Source of the DNA: Cardinalis cardinalis
Taxonomy: Eukaryota > Chordata > Aves > Passeriformes > Cardinalidae
Length of the DNA: 64,000 nucleotides
Reading direction: 5' to 3'
NCBI GenBank assembly: GCA_014549065.1
Contig: JACDOX010000004.1
Span: 4,134,769 to 4,198,768 of the forward strand
This document shows, piece after piece, positions 23,590 to 36,840 of the stretch (positions are counted from its first letter, which is position 1; every line of letters starts with the position of its first letter). The notes beneath the pieces were generated by a model that had not been told where the DNA came from, made no database searches, and saw nothing but the letters and a program-made list of their open reading frames with translations. A program made the position numbers and the translations under genes.

Positions 23590-24070
23590 TGAAGACATAA
23601 TATTTTATAAACAACAATTACCTTTTTTAATCCAAAAGCTAAATAGCTTGTGAATTATTGCATCTTCTGACATCATTTAAATGAAATTTAAAAAATTAAA
23701 AGCGTGGGACTTTTAGACTGCAATTTAAACAGAAGCAGAAGTTGAGGAAATGTGATAAATCCTTTAAAAAAAATCAAATACACTTTGTAATTAATCATTT
23801 GCATGCAGGGATTACGGTCACATTGCATTAAATCACAATGCATCAGCAAACAATCCGTGTCAATATCACCTAACAAAAATCAGAGATTTAACCACGCAAA
23901 AGGGTCCAAGTTTTGATTAAAAGATCCTCAGGAGTTTTAATATGTACACTTCAGACCCTGAACCAAATTCACATTTAATCAAGCTTCTTTGTGGAGCTGT
24001 AATGTGAGCTCTTCTGTGGCTTTTTGGGGGATTTAAATTTGGCCTTTCATGTAAGTGCATGACACAGCAA
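23590..24070. promoter_or_regulatory. Candidate developmental enhancer with homeodomain, POU and SOX-type sites
   Basis: Around 23788-23854 the motifs are densely packed: TAATTAAT (23788-23795), an exact octamer ATTTGCAT (23797-23804), GGATTA of OTX/bicoid type (23809-23814), CACAATG of SOX type (23834-23840) and a second ACAAT at 23850. An AACCACG RUNX-like core follows near 23890. Adjacent POU and SOX sites with homeodomain sites are typical of vertebrate neural or pluripotency enhancers. No open frame over 90 codons or repeat signature covers it, and no N falls between 22622 and 24406. Function and conservation are inferred from sequence alone. Confidence 0.4.
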
Positions 24071-27000
24071 TCCTTTACATGGATCAATACGTAACTCAAG
24101 GGATACCTGAGGTCCTTAATGAGGTTTTCTGGGTAGGGGTTATTATTATTGTTATTGTATTCCATTGGCACCAACAATGTGGTAGGTGCTGTTCAGAGGT
24201 GTGGTGGAGACATGACCTTCTCAACAAAGAGTACTCCTTGAGCATCCTGTGAAGGGATATTTGTGCGAGGCAGAATAAAAAGAGAACAATGCTGTACCCT
24301 CCCCTACTATTTCCCAGCAAAATTCAAATTACTCTTCTTTCGGTATTGATCCCAAAGCCTTTTGGAAAGTATTACAAAAGATATGGAATCTGAAGCTAGT
24401 CACAGNCTTGTGGATCAGCTGTGAAATGTTACCCCATGGTGTAATAAGGCACAAAGCACAACAATGGTGGAAATACAAAGAGGTAATGATGGTGGCATAG
24501 CAAAGAGGATGGGAGATACAAGATAACGACTCAGGAGTAAGGATTGTAAAGGTTCTCAAAGATAGTGNGGACCAGTTTGCATTTTACTGAAGAGTGGTAA
24601 AAGGAATGATTCACATGACTTGAGTGATAACCCAAAAAGGATTGAGAAAAAGTATTTTTGAGTGAGAGGAATTTGAAAAAAAATTGTGTGTTGAATCACG
24701 AAATTAAATACTCCAACAACTGTGGTAAAAGGACTTGAACACAATATTAACTAATGAAATGTTAAACATAAAACAAAGAATAAAGGAGGAAACGGTAAAA
24801 AGGGTGGAGCAGGGGGTGAACTGACAGTTAGGGAAAAGTCTAAAGGGACAAAACCCAGCAAGCTGAAACGAGGTTGGTAAAAAAGGCACAGAGAAAAAGT
24901 TTTCAAAAAAAAATTTTAATGATGTTTTATTTTTTTGTGGAGACATATAAGGCAGTAGTATTCCAAGGGCAAAGGAGGACTTCTATGCAAGGGTTTAGTC
25001 ATTATGCTAAAGCACAATTAATAGTTAACAACAGCTAGAAGTGAATGAAGAGTGCCAAATATAACTAACTGGAATGNAGCAAGGGAAACCAAAGGAATAG
25101 GTAGGGATGTACCCTGGGGATAATAAAGCAGCCCCCTGAATTCCCAGTGTCAAATGCAAAGTCACACTGACCAGCTGACTGGTGAAACCTTTGTGCTCTG
25201 TGAGGAAAAGTCTTTAATGGGTCAGGTATGTCCTTTGTTAGGAGCCACTTTCCCCTCTAGAGGCAGTATCTCCTGGCTCTGTCAGTGATAGCCTGACTCC
25301 TATGACAGCAAGAGCATTGGCAAGAGCTGGACTGGATACTGGGTGAGCAACAGCAGCTGGATCCTCAGTCACACCTGGGAGAACCACTGGCATGAAACAA
25401 AGCTCCTCCTGATCCCTGCTAATAGAATACAGCTCCCTCACCTATCTCTCATTACAAGCCAGAGCTCTGCCCGGAGCTGGTTGCCTCTGGCTGAACAGGC
25501 AGGCAGAGGATGGAGGCAGAAGGAGCCCAGAAGCTGTAGAGCATTGTTTGAGTGAGCTTTTCATTGTCCCCAGGCCGAAAGCTCTTAGTCCCCTGTCTCT
25601 ACCTCTGTCTCCTAGCAGTGATCTTGTAGGCAATAAATTTTCACTTTTTGAGAGAAGCCTTGTAGGAAGATGAGAACTGATTGAAGACACAGAGCTTGGC
25701 TGACACTAAATTTCACAGCTAACCCTTTTAAGCAGGTTTTAAACAAAGTGCAGTATGAGCCTAATATAGGTGTTCATTAACTAATAATAAATTGTAATGG
25801 AATGCCATTGACACCTATATGAGCACTGATGGGATTGATGATCACAGCCATTACCAGTGAGCACCAAACAGGTCCATGATAGCGACACACTGGCTCCAGA
25901 GTACCTGTGTTATGCTGAGAATCACTTACACAAAAAATCCCAAGAAATAGCAAGCTCATTCACCTCTCTCTCCCTTGACTTACACCTGACATGTATCTGT
26001 TCTCCCATCTTCTGGGCTGCCACCTACCTCACTCGGGAAGTGATCTGATGCCCTGGAAAGACATAAGCTGCCTTCCATCTTCCATTGCCTTGGGCAGGAG
26101 AACAGTGAGCAAAAGATACAAGGGAAAAAAGATTAAAGAACCACAGAAAAAAAAAAGTTGCTTTATTTCAATGGCCATTATCCAACCTGTGCACTAATAA
26201 AGGAAACGTTTTAAAAGGTTGTTGGTAAAATCAAGTATTTAATGACAGAGAATACTCTTAGAGATACAGAGAAATGCTTGCTTTGACAACTGTTTGCAAT
26301 TTCCTGACTTCTATGTGTCATGTATTTTAATGTCTTTGTTCTTTAAGTTAGCTTTTCAAGNCATATTTTACTTAAAGGTATGTTACAAGTATATGGAAGA
26401 TGAGAGTACCACCTCAGACACAAAATTAACCTGTTCAGTTTTTCAAATTGTAAACTACAGAAAATATAATGTTAAATGATCTGAATATAAAACTAAGTTA
26501 ATGACCTAAAACTTGTCTCTGTTTGTCTCTTTTTTTCTCTCTGCCTGGCTAGTTGATATGAGGAAATATATCCTTCACTAATGAACAGATTTATCATCTT
26601 ATTTTACTATGAGTTTTAGTTCTACACATATTGCAGGGAACATGCAGAAGGCCTGGTCACAGATTAGGACTGCTCTGCCAAGGCACTGTAGAAACAGAAG
26701 AATGATGCCCTCTGTCCTGAAGAATATTTTCTGACAGCTTCCTACGAGTTCATTTAAATGAATGAGAGCTGCCATCCAGNTAACTTTTGCTGCTTTTGAA
26801 AATTTCAAACAGAATCTGCTAACACCCATTCTAAGTGAGCTTTTTTGTAAAATGAATATCATTATAATCCATTAATGACTGAGGGTAGGATCAAGTTCAC
26901 TCAGGTTAGGCACTTAACTTGAATCTAATTTTAAAGCACCCAGTATACCAATCCTCATTAGTAAGAGCACACCTAAATTCCCCTACACAGTCAGTGGGGA

Positions 27001-27569
27001 GAAGAAAGTGGCTTTTTTTCTTCTACTTAAATGAGCCAAGACCAAAAATAATAAATTTCCACAGAAANGTGGGAGTAAAGAAATCAATATCCTAGTTCCA
27101 TGAGGTAGTAGAGAATTTCATAGATGTTAATGCACAGATAATCCCAATGAGTTAATTGCTTCTGCACAGTAAGGAAAAGCTAAAAAGGAAACCCCAATGT
27201 TCCCTGTCAAACTGGCCTAGAAATCAGAGGTATGAACTCACACCTTGCACTTTTGATCAGGCTGGTACTGGGCATATAGATATGACACAGCTGTGAGTGT
27301 TATAGATATGTAAGAGGTGAGGTTTTAAGCATGGAGTTAGAATCTTATTTTACTTCACAGATATGATTCCTTTTTCATATATAGTTCACAGTAATTAGAA
27401 TGGTATGTCTAGTGTCATTCAAGAGACAAAGCTTGTCCCAGTTAGGTATTTACTGCTAGAGGACACTATTTCCATCTCAGCTCAATAGAGGAAAAACATA
27501 CACCATGTAAACATGTAAAAAAATGAAATCCAACACCCAAAACATCAGAACCAAAGATGATAAATCCAT
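24071..27569. other. Unique non-coding sequence
   Basis: No gene is recognised. An interval at about 25100-25690 is richer in GC and has overlapping short frames on both strands (70-82 codons) without family resemblance. It could be a decayed LTR, since GCAATAAATT occurs near 25630, but I cannot support that. Around 26910-26995 the words TTAGGCACTTAACTT and CACCTAAATTCCCC resemble halves of another old palindromic amniote repeat, too diverged to call. Confidence 0.5.
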
Positions 27570-28240
27570 AATCCTTAGAAGCATTGAGCAGAACATTCTG
27601 AAAGAGACCTTGAGAGGTCACNTAGTCCACCTCACTCCTCAAAGCATAGTCAACAAGATGGTCAATATCTTTTTTCCCTTTGGATTTCAAAAAGCTTCAA
27701 AGGCAGAGATCTCACAACTTCTCCAGGCAGCCTGGAGAACCTCAGTGCTCAATCATCCTCATGACAAGAGAAATTCCATGATAAAGACTTGAAACAGCAC
27801 AGTCCTGGGACAGACCCCCAAGGAATTCCACATGTGCACTGGTATCCTCTCAGTACACAATGCCTTTCATGCACCTTACAGTTTATTCATCAAGACCAGA
27901 ATGTCCCAGTTTGGATACAAGGATGCAGTGGNATACTATGGTGAAAGCTTTGGTAGAGCGAAGACAGATGGCACCCATCCCTTTTTTGTCATCCACAGTC
28001 CTAGACATTAAATTTTAGAAGACAATCAGGGAGGCTAGAAATATTTTACCCTTGGTAAATCCATGTAGACTTTTCTCTGTCTCCACCTTCTCATTTGTGG
28101 GCCTAGAAAAGTCTTCAAAGAGAACTTGGTCTATGTTTTTCCCAGTGATCAAAGTGAAACTGGTTGGTTGGCAGTTAAACATCAGAAAAACCAAAATTCT
28201 TCCACTCTCCTCAGGATTAAAAAAAAATATTAAAACCAAC
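27570..28240 (-). mobile_element. CR1 LINE fragment, minus strand, middle deleted
   Basis: Read on the minus strand, 28239-28015 encodes SFTLITGKNIDQVL followed by SLHGFTKGKIFLASLI, the start of the CR1 reverse transcriptase finger region. Continuing leftwards, about 27965-27930 matches the D-F-S-K-A-F-D palm segment at the nucleotide level, and about 27840-27790 matches the segment before the catalytic Asp box. From about 27780 the sequence jumps to the CR1 3' region (plus-strand words such as CTCCAGGCAGCCTGGAGAAC and GAGGTCAC-N-TAGTCCACC), ending near 27575. The block that should encode the thumb and C-terminus, about 1 kb in an intact CR1, is absent. It is more diverged than the copy at 3.3 kb and comes from a different subfamily. 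Confidence 0.85.
28015..28239 (-). pseudogene. CR1 reverse transcriptase N-terminal remnant
   Basis: This open stretch on the minus strand aligns with the CR1 finger region. It shows an S-L-T-S-I-P-G-K-type segment (here SFTLITGK) and then the CR1-typical H-G-F-T-K-G-K segment (LHGFTKGK), about 25 residues apart. It ends before the palm Asp motif, which survives only as out-of-frame nucleotide similarity further left. It is a non-functional piece of the surrounding CR1 fragment and not a host gene. Confidence 0.8.
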
Positions 28241-31200
28241 AGAAATAAACAAAAACAACTCTTCTCATCCAGAAAAGTTGCATTAAAAAAAAGTATTTGT
28301 TTATACTCCAGCTAATTCAATATGCATGTGCAAAATACACATCTTCCTACGCAAGACATTCAATTGGAATACTATGGACTTGATTATCCTATATGGTCAA
28401 GATGTTTTCCTGCACACAGTAACACTAACAAAGGGCATTAAAAGGAATATCAGTTTTAGTGTCATGGGAGGCATTTTAACTTTCACAGGGTCTTCTCANG
28501 AAGTCTTAACATAATATGATGAGGTTAGGATTTGGTTTTATTTCAATATTTTCACAGTTTCTGTGGCATTACTTTTCTNTCATGTATCTTACTGTGTGAG
28601 CTCACAGCATTAGGATTCTGCCTCATGATTTGATGTTCAACAATATTTTTGTTTGTGTTACTACTTCTATTGTCACAATGGAAAATACACTAGTGACATT
28701 AGCCTTAGAAAATTAGGCTTCATTTATCTTAACAAGTGCGCCTTAGAGTATAAGAAGCACAGAAAACACAAAGTATGAAATATTCTACTGAGATAATGTA
28801 TGTCATAAATTTTATAGAATTATTTAATAACATTTATTGTTCTTGATGGCACCTTTGTAGAATACTGCTGCCTTAAGAGAAATCTTAAAAAACAGAAAAC
28901 AACCAGTATATTTTAATTATGTATATTCTTTATCAAATAATAACATACATCTATGTATTCTTGTAAAAAGCAATGTCTAAGTGTCACAGTTTTATGTGTC
29001 TAATCCTAACTCCCTGCATAAACAGCTTGCTGAATTTTTTCAGTGGCATGGTTAAGTTTAANGGCTTGGCTTTATAATAAAGGTCTTAATTCTTTGTGAA
29101 ATCAAAGTCTTAGAGAAATTAATGAAAGATCCTTACAGCAACCTTAACTCTTTCAGTATCAACTAGAAACTGTAATGTTTCATGGGATATAAAGCCTGTT
29201 GCAGAAGGACTTAAAGTGGTACTGTTGAACATGGCTTTGAGGAGTTTGCAATAGCCTGAATTCTCCCTCTGTGCGAGGGAGTGCTGTCTTAAAAGTCCTT
29301 ATCACACACCCTAAGGTTTATTTCCTGTTTTGCTTCTCCCATGTAAATTAGAATGAGGTAATTTACACTTCCTTCATTCTGTACAAAAAGCAGCTGTAAA
29401 AGCCTGTACTTGGGGAAGTCATGTCTGTGACCAGCGTGATCAGTTCGGGCTGGTACAGTTACCTGGGAAAGTTTCTCATCAATTTTAANGCAGATTTAGA
29501 GAGGCATTGTAACCAGCCTTGATGATTTAATAATTTTTTGCAGTTATGGAACATAAGACATTTTTTCCCTAGTTTTACAGNAGGTAAAAACTGTATAGGC
29601 AAATAAGAATGGAGCACCAGTGCATGGCTGAATCCATGTAACACTTTAATATTAGTTTCNATCTTGAAATACCAAAGCTGAAATATCTCACTATTTTAGT
29701 GATCAGTGGGAATCTCAGTGTGGAATTGCTTACTTAAAACATCACTTAAGTCACTTGACATTGACCAAATATGCCCCCATTAAAATGACATCTCACAAAT
29801 ATTGCCCGATTAAGCAGTAGCAGTAGCTATTTGTTGATGAAAAGATAAATCAGTTTCCTGGGAAAAGTGCCAGTAGATAGCTTGTATACTCTACTTACAT
29901 ACTGGATTCTTGATAGATTTGGTGAAGATGTCTTCATGTTAGTATAATAAAAGCCTATTATCAGTTCAACAGCAGAAAACTGTTTTCATTCATCAAGAAA
30001 ATAGCAGGTTCGACACTAGTTGCCTTTTTAAGTGAAAGATTGGACATACGCTATGAAAAAATTTCCTGCCATTGCGAAGAAGGATAGCACACTCGAACAC
30101 ATTTTTAAATTTAATTCCACTTCTCAATTCAGTTGTCAGCCTCTTTACAGTAAATTACATGGTTACTATTAAAAAGCACACTTTGACTTGTTCCCAAAGT
30201 GATTTTTTAAAAAGTTTGAGCAAAATTCTTGCAACCATTTTGGATTTATGACAAGAGTAAAAACTAATCCTCATGCCCTCAAGTTCTCTGAACAACATAA
30301 GAAAAAAAACCTAGCTGGGTTTTTTTTCTCTCCCCATGGGAATAATTCAAAAGTTGATGAACTGCCAAACTTCAAACTTGTGTCATTGTTATTGAATATT
30401 AATATTCTTTTCTTACGAAGGCTAAGTGCCAAATTTGATGAGACACCGAACGCCCCCCATAGTACNTGTCAGTCCCTGCTTTGTAAAAACATGATGGAAC
30501 AGGTAAGAGGAATTGAAAAGTGAGTGATGGTAATAAGGCTTGTGATACAAGAGAGGACAGGAAAACATTAAGAACTCTTTCTAGTATTACAGGCATTTCT
30601 CAGAGCTTGCCCAGGGAAATACATAACAAATAAAAAGTTCCTTGCTACATTAAAAAATTAAATAGGATCAAGGTACCATATATTTTTATTTTTAAAAAAC
30701 TGAAAGAAATAAAATTTCTTCCTTATGATTCTGCTATATATTTTTTTTCTATTTTTAGGTATGAGAACAAGAAATAGCCCTCCATTTTCTCTTTTAATTT
30801 CTGAAAAGAAGAAAGGAGATGAAAGAGAGAAGAGACACCTGAGATTACCCTAAAAATTAGTAGAGGAGGGTGAAATATTCATTACTAGTTGTGGTATCTC
30901 ATGGAAACTCTCAGGTGTAGTTCCAAGAAGGAAATAAGCCACACAGTGTTCAGACTTTCAGAACTTTTATTTACTGCCCTGGTTCTCCATGAGCGATTGC
31001 TCACTCTCTACAGACCCATTGGAAGAACTGAGCTTGAACATTAGTATCTGCATTTTTGACTTTTGCACAGACCAATAAAGCTAGGCCTGAGAAAAGAAGG
31101 TTTTTGGATCTCTCAGTGAGGACAAAGAGGTTAAATATCTGTTTCTAGAGCAATTCTAGGCTCATGAAAGAAATCAGCAATTAAATACGGAGGCCTTGGA

Positions 31201-32689
31201 ATATTAGCAGTTTTTTAAAAATCAAGAATACTCCATCAAAATGTAGAATATGATCTTAGACATATTTGAAGTGTCCTTTAAAGAAGCTGTCATGTCTATT
31301 TTGGCCTCTTTCCCTGTCTTTGAGTAGGAAAGCGACAGCCCTTGCTGGTGCAGGGAGCCAGAGGCAGTGAGACAGCTTTGCTCCACAAATGCTATTAAAG
31401 GTGNTTCTTTAGCAGTGAGAATCAGGTGCAAGTTAACATACACAGAATGTCTTTCCTCAGCTCTAATTTGTGCAAGCCATTAATGGATAAGAATAAAAAA
31501 ACATGATAGCAGCTATCTATTGCAAAACTGTCTCTCTGGATTAAAGTACACACTGATTGTTCCAGCCTAGGGAGTCGTTTAAAGGNGAGAATAAAACTGC
31601 TTTAAGCAGTGTAAAATTTGTGTCTGCAATCATAGTGCCAGGNTACTCTTGAATATCATACTGTAATTCTGTCCTCACTCTAAACAGGTGGGCAATTTTT
31701 AGTTTATGGTGGGTAATGTAGACTACAATCCATCCTCAAGAACTGATCACTAGTATTCCCATTTTCTACTCACACCCTTGAAAACATGCCNAGCAAGGAT
31801 GAGAAACCTGTGACAGAGGTTAGACAGGGCCTGTCTACATTTTTATCCCAGAGGGCTCCCAGCTGCAGCATTTTGTTGATTTGGGGATGCTGCTCCTGGG
31901 TAGTCCTAAGGCAGGCAAGTGAGTGTCATGTGAAGAAANGTGCCCGGGCCAAACCAAAACAAGGACCACATGCTATCCAAAGTAACTGCATTACTCTGCA
32001 GTGTGGCTTAGTAACCTCCAAGTAGTAGATGTACCTTTATTTTTATAAGTATATATTTTTGTCTTACTTTGGCAGCAGCAATAGTGACGTCTGATTTGTC
32101 AGGTCTGTAATAAATGCTCTCTATTTTCTTNCCTTTGCTGGAGAGAAGGAAAAATCACTACATTGCCTGCTTCTGTCTCAGGACTGCTGNCATAACCACA
32201 GAGGGGTGGCAAGTCCAGCACCTCTTACATTTCAGGCAGAAGGAGGAGGCGGAGGGAAGGAAGCCTTGCCCGGCTGCTTGGGCAATGCCCACAGTGGTCC
32301 AGGAGGCACCGTCTCTGCCGTCTATTAAAAATCAGGGAGAAGTCAGGCAAGTTCCAGACCAAACAGCAGGCTCCACACTAAACCACAGCTTCTAGCTAAA
32401 TCAATAGAAGCAAGATGAATTAAGAGCGAATGTGCCAGGTTTTTTAACTGATATAATTAAATCAGTTTTTAGATGCATCTTTAGTTACATAGACACATTC
32501 AGATCAGATCTTGGCCATCTTCTCCCCCTCACATTCTTGAAGCCTGAATCCTCCTTGCCAAAGGGGCAATATGATCAAATCTGCATATTCTAATTTTTCA
32601 GAGCTTGTAATATGAAAGTCTTTGAGAGCTGGTGGTATTCAGGTGCCCAAGTATCTAAGCTAGTTTAACACTGTTGAATCTAGGCCAAA
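28241..32689. other. Unique non-coding sequence
   Basis: This is AT-rich with no gene recognised. A short segment at 29990-30130 retains four CpGs (GTTCGAC, ATACGCT, TTGCGAAG, CTCGAAC) in AT-rich context and might be constrained, but carries no other signal. Confidence 0.5.
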
Positions 32690-32765
32690 TAAGTGCTTTT
32701 AAGTTTTCCCCTTAAGCTCTTTGGGCTTCAGTTTTCCCACTTCTGAAATCAGAGTTTTGAAATCA
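32690..32765 (+). mobile_element. Possible MIR-type SINE fragment
   Basis: CTTAAGCTCTTTGGGCTTCA, then GTTTTCCCACTTCTGAAATC (32731-32750), resembles the MIR core order (taacctctctgggcctcag, tttccccatctgtaaaatg). Only this 40-nt core is recognisable, so the call is tentative. Confidence 0.3.
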
Positions 32766-35700
32766 AGATTTATGGTGGGAGAAAAATATCAGCTGCCTCT
32801 CACACAGAGATCTTTTCTGCTCTCACTAAACTGCCATGAATCTTAATTCTGAGCAAGAGGTTTTGAGATCCTCACAGCTGAGGATCACTGTTTTAGCACC
32901 TTCTGCAAGCTGAAGGGGAAAAAAACACCCTCAGTACTGTCATTTCAAACCAGCCTATAACATTTCCCTGAGAAGCTATTTGGGATGTAAAATTGTATCA
33001 CACCAAACCACATCAGCCATCTTTCAGTGAAAGACAAGAACAATTTGCTATTTAAAATAGAAGTATTAATGTTTTAACAAGCATAGATCTTTGTCTGTAG
33101 TTTTGTGAATGAACAGATAAATAATTAAGCAAGAAACAAAACCTAAAATTTTATGTGCAGAACTAGCTCTATCTTGCACTTCTCAACTCAGTGACTTTTC
33201 CCAGTGCTTTTATCAGACCATATTTGTTCTGTGAAAATGTAATGTAGCTCTTCTTTAAAGTGCATCTACAAGACACACACGAGAGTCAGATCTCAGCTGG
33301 GAACTAAATTTTAATTCTGGTTTTGCCACATCAGTGTGAAACACTATTTTTTTTGTTTTAACATCCTGCATATCTGATTTATTTAGCTTACTTGGAAACC
33401 TCGCTCTCCCCTAACATCTTGGATTCAGTAAATAATCACTTTTTGGGCTTTCAGCACGCAGTTTTCTCTCATTTAAAACATATACAAGATGAAAAAATCT
33501 CAAATTAAAAAAAAAAAAAAAGGGAAAGCAAGGGGAGAGGTGAAGGTATTTTTTTTTTTTATTTTATTTTTCCAGGATATTCCATGGACTGCAAGTATTT
33601 ATTTTTGGCATAGCATGCACACAGAGAGAACAGCTACCTCCTACGTGCCTTGAGCACTGCCCTGTGTGCACACACCCAGGGGGACAGGGGCACCTTGGCT
33701 GGGGGCAGCCAGCAGCAGGAACATGCCAAGATGCTGGTAGTGGGCTATACNGCAGAATTCACTTCCAGGCGATCACCTCTGGGTATTCGCCTGAGGACAG
33801 ATCTTGTAAGGTGTTGAACACTCTGGCACCAATCCAGAAAATCATTTATACCCACGAGGAGTGTGCCCAAGTTGAGCATGCATTTCTGTCCTTGCCTTGA
33901 TTCAGCTCAGATGGGGCAGTATTACTTTTCAAGAGCTTTTTATTCTGTGCCTGATGAGAATGACCTTCACTCATCACTCNTATGTTTGTTGCTTAGGGTC
34001 AGAAAGAGGATCAGACAGGAAGGCTTTCTCTCACTTCTGATTTCCAAGGGAGAGAGAAAAATCCACTTTTTTCCTTTTTTGAGATCTAGTACATTGCAAG
34101 CAACGAGAATGCAGTTTGTGCAGTGTTGTAACCCGTCCTCTCTTGTGGCTGAAATCCCCCAAACATGTCTGCTTATCCTTGGAAACTGGGAATATTTTTT
34201 CTTCATGGGTGCTAAAGCAAGGAAGTTAATTGTTTTAGAAAAGTGTAGTGATTGCCGTGGAAATAATAATAATACCACTTAAAAATTCAAGTGTGCAGCC
34301 TTTNCTTTCTCAGTGGGAAACATCCACTGTCCAGTACTCTGATGCTTAATTGCAATCCACAGAACTCTGAAGAAAAGAGGAGAGAGGCCACNTTGCAGTC
34401 CCTTGAGTGTTCTCTGTATGCTACAATTAAGTTCCTCCATGCATCTGTCTTATTTTCCCTTTCTAATGTCCTTTCCAGGCAAAAAAAAAAAAATGTCCTG
34501 AGGGATGGCTTTATATTTTGTTTTGCTTAATTATCTGAAGTAGAACATGTAAAAGTCATTATTTTATACTGTACAAAATAAGTCCTGTTTTNCTTATTTA
34601 TTTATGCCTAGAGAGGAGTTCCTGCTAAAGTTAAAAATATGTCAATTTACCTGCAAGGTAATTAAAGACCTATTTATTTCTGAGTCACAAATATCATTGG
34701 TTCTGATATTAAATCAGTAAATAGAAAACTATATGGCATGGGGCCAGGGAGAGAGACAGCATTAGCAGCCATTTAGTGTGACCACAGTAAGAGCTGAACA
34801 ATCTGATGCTTGGGCAGTGCTGAACTCAGGGAAAATGCAGCACTGTCTGTCTCTGCTACTTTTTTGCCTTTTTNTCTGTGATGGATATATAATAATTATA
34901 TTTTGCCAGAATGCCAGTGGAAATGGAAGNGCTGTTGCTAATGTAGAGGCTGTAAAGCCATCAGAGGAGCTTTAAGCAAATGTTATCTGTTTTACTGAAG
35001 AAATCAATTACACACAGATTGCTTAAACCAGTGACAGGCATAGTAAGGAGTAAAATCTGTTAAGCAGAAAACTTACAGCCATCAACGTGTACAGATTTAC
35101 ATGTTATATGATACAACTATTTAAGAATTTCAGATTACAAAAATCAAGGAAAAAGAGAAAAACAAGAGAAAGTCTAGGAAAAAAAATAAAAGNTACTTTT
35201 TAATGTTCGTTTCTACATCTTATGCAGCTGAGAAGCTTCACCTTTTTTCACCTTCCCTTTCACTGGCACAGAAAGGAACTGGTGAAGACTACACTGCCTG
35301 GAAGATGGGCAGTTTTGAGGGATCTGGTCTTTGANGTTGGTCAGTTGTTAATGGTCTGTCCAAGTTTAGAACATGTTTGTAATTTCCCTACATTATTAGT
35401 GCTCTGCCATTTCAGGGTATTGCTTTGGTTGAGAAAAAAATTTAACAGTGCATAGGCTTCTGCATTTAATCATATTATCGTCTCATTGTTTCTGGGTACA
35501 AAACAATTTCTTTTAATTCTGAAAGAATGATTTATAAGATGATATACATGTTAGCACATATTAACAATTACAGCAAAGAGTCTATTGAAATTGCTTGCCA
35601 CAGAATCATTTATCTTTTACTCACAGAAGAGTGTTTGCACATGGTAGTGTTAGATGGGGTCACTTTGCATCCATATTTTCATATTTAAGGAATGGCAAGA

Positions 35701-36822
35701 TGATATCTCTACGGCTTGTGAGAAAGCAGCATGTAACTGCACACTCAAAAACAGAATTTCTGAAAAATTAGCTACTGCTTCTGAAAGTATTGGCCTTAAT
35801 CATTCATAAAGTGAAAAAAAAAATTAGTCAAAACTCCTTTGACAAAAAAATCCCTAGTCAAATCTGCCTCTGTCTTGGCTTTTGCACTGCTGATACTTAG
35901 AGCATTAAACATCCTTACAGAGAATATCACTGTTCAAAAGGACTGTCAAGCCTGTTAATTACTCAGGTGGAGTTAGCATACAGCTCATTAAACCATGTCA
36001 AAACTTTCAGTCCTTCTCCGCTATATCAGTCCCTTTAGAGGCTCTCACATCAGGATAATTTGATTCTTAAAAATACATTAATTCAGATCATACATTACAC
36101 CAACAAATTATTCCACTTTCTTTGTAAAACAGGTCTGATCCAACCAGAAAGGGTACTGCAGCAAAGACAGCTTCTGTAATTAATATGTAGTGGGTGTGTC
36201 TGGTGCAGGCAAGGAGCATTTGCAAGCTGTACTTGAGGGTAGTGCTTACAGAATGGTTATTGGCAGACCTTTTGAAGAAATATATTTCTTGCAGTAGAAA
36301 TATAAAAATGGTTTGTTGCTCTTATGAAAGGTTTATTACAATTGTACAAAGTATTCACAAATCCATAGTCTGAACCTTGGCTGCATGGGTTACAGTTTCC
36401 TCAATTTCTTCACCACAGAGAAATTCTGTGAAAAAAAATTAAAGATCAGGTTCCCCCCACTCCAATGCCAGAGTTATCAAAACTTCTACCCTTCAGCAAA
36501 AAGCCATTAAAAAATAAGAGTTAATATGAATCTTCAGAAGTTGACTTGTGATTTAGAAACCTACATCTCACTGTCAGTGATACTCCCAATACTCACAAAC
36601 CAGAACTATATTTAATTAGAGAGCACCTCAAGTCCCACCCCTCCAGGAGGAGCTCTGGGTATTTTGACAGGAGTCTGCATCCTCCTATGGTTCAAGTTAT
36701 NTCTGAAAAAATCTAGAGAGATAATTGAATAAAACTATACTGGAGAAAAGCTCCAAAGATGTCAAATGTTTGTTAGGGTTAGTTACAGTCATCCTTTCTT
36801 TCTCTTTTTTTTTTCATTTTAG
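32766..36822. other. Unique non-coding sequence
   Basis: This contains poly-A and poly-T runs near 33508-33522 and 33549-33560, and a moderately GC-rich patch at 33600-34280 with a 139-codon frame (33863-34282). That frame has no family resemblance and overlaps a 103-codon frame on the opposite strand, so I do not call it a gene. Nothing else was recognised. Confidence 0.5.
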
Positions 36823-36840
36823 CCAAGTGCATTTGACCTG
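36823..36840 (+). other. Candidate 18-nt microexon or terminal exon start
   Basis: A long pyrimidine tract (36793-36820) ends in TTTTAG, followed by 18 nt and then CTG|GTGAGT at 36841, a near-ideal donor. The 18-nt segment CCAAGTGCATTTGACCTG is a multiple of three and open in one frame (PSAFDL). If the donor is not used, the same frame stays open to TGA 37024-37026, with AATAAA at 37048-37053, the layout of an alternative last exon. No neighbouring exon is identified and such sites occur by chance in 64 kb, so this is a lead and not a gene call. Confidence 0.2.

Noticed and set aside
25100..25690. GC-richer patch as exon or LTR
   Set aside because: Overlapping short frames on both strands without resemblance; a single AATAAA is not enough.
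33863..34282. 139-codon plus-strand open frame
   Set aside because: No family resemblance, a competing 103-codon frame on the opposite strand, no promoter or splice signals, and composition like translated AT-rich intergenic DNA.
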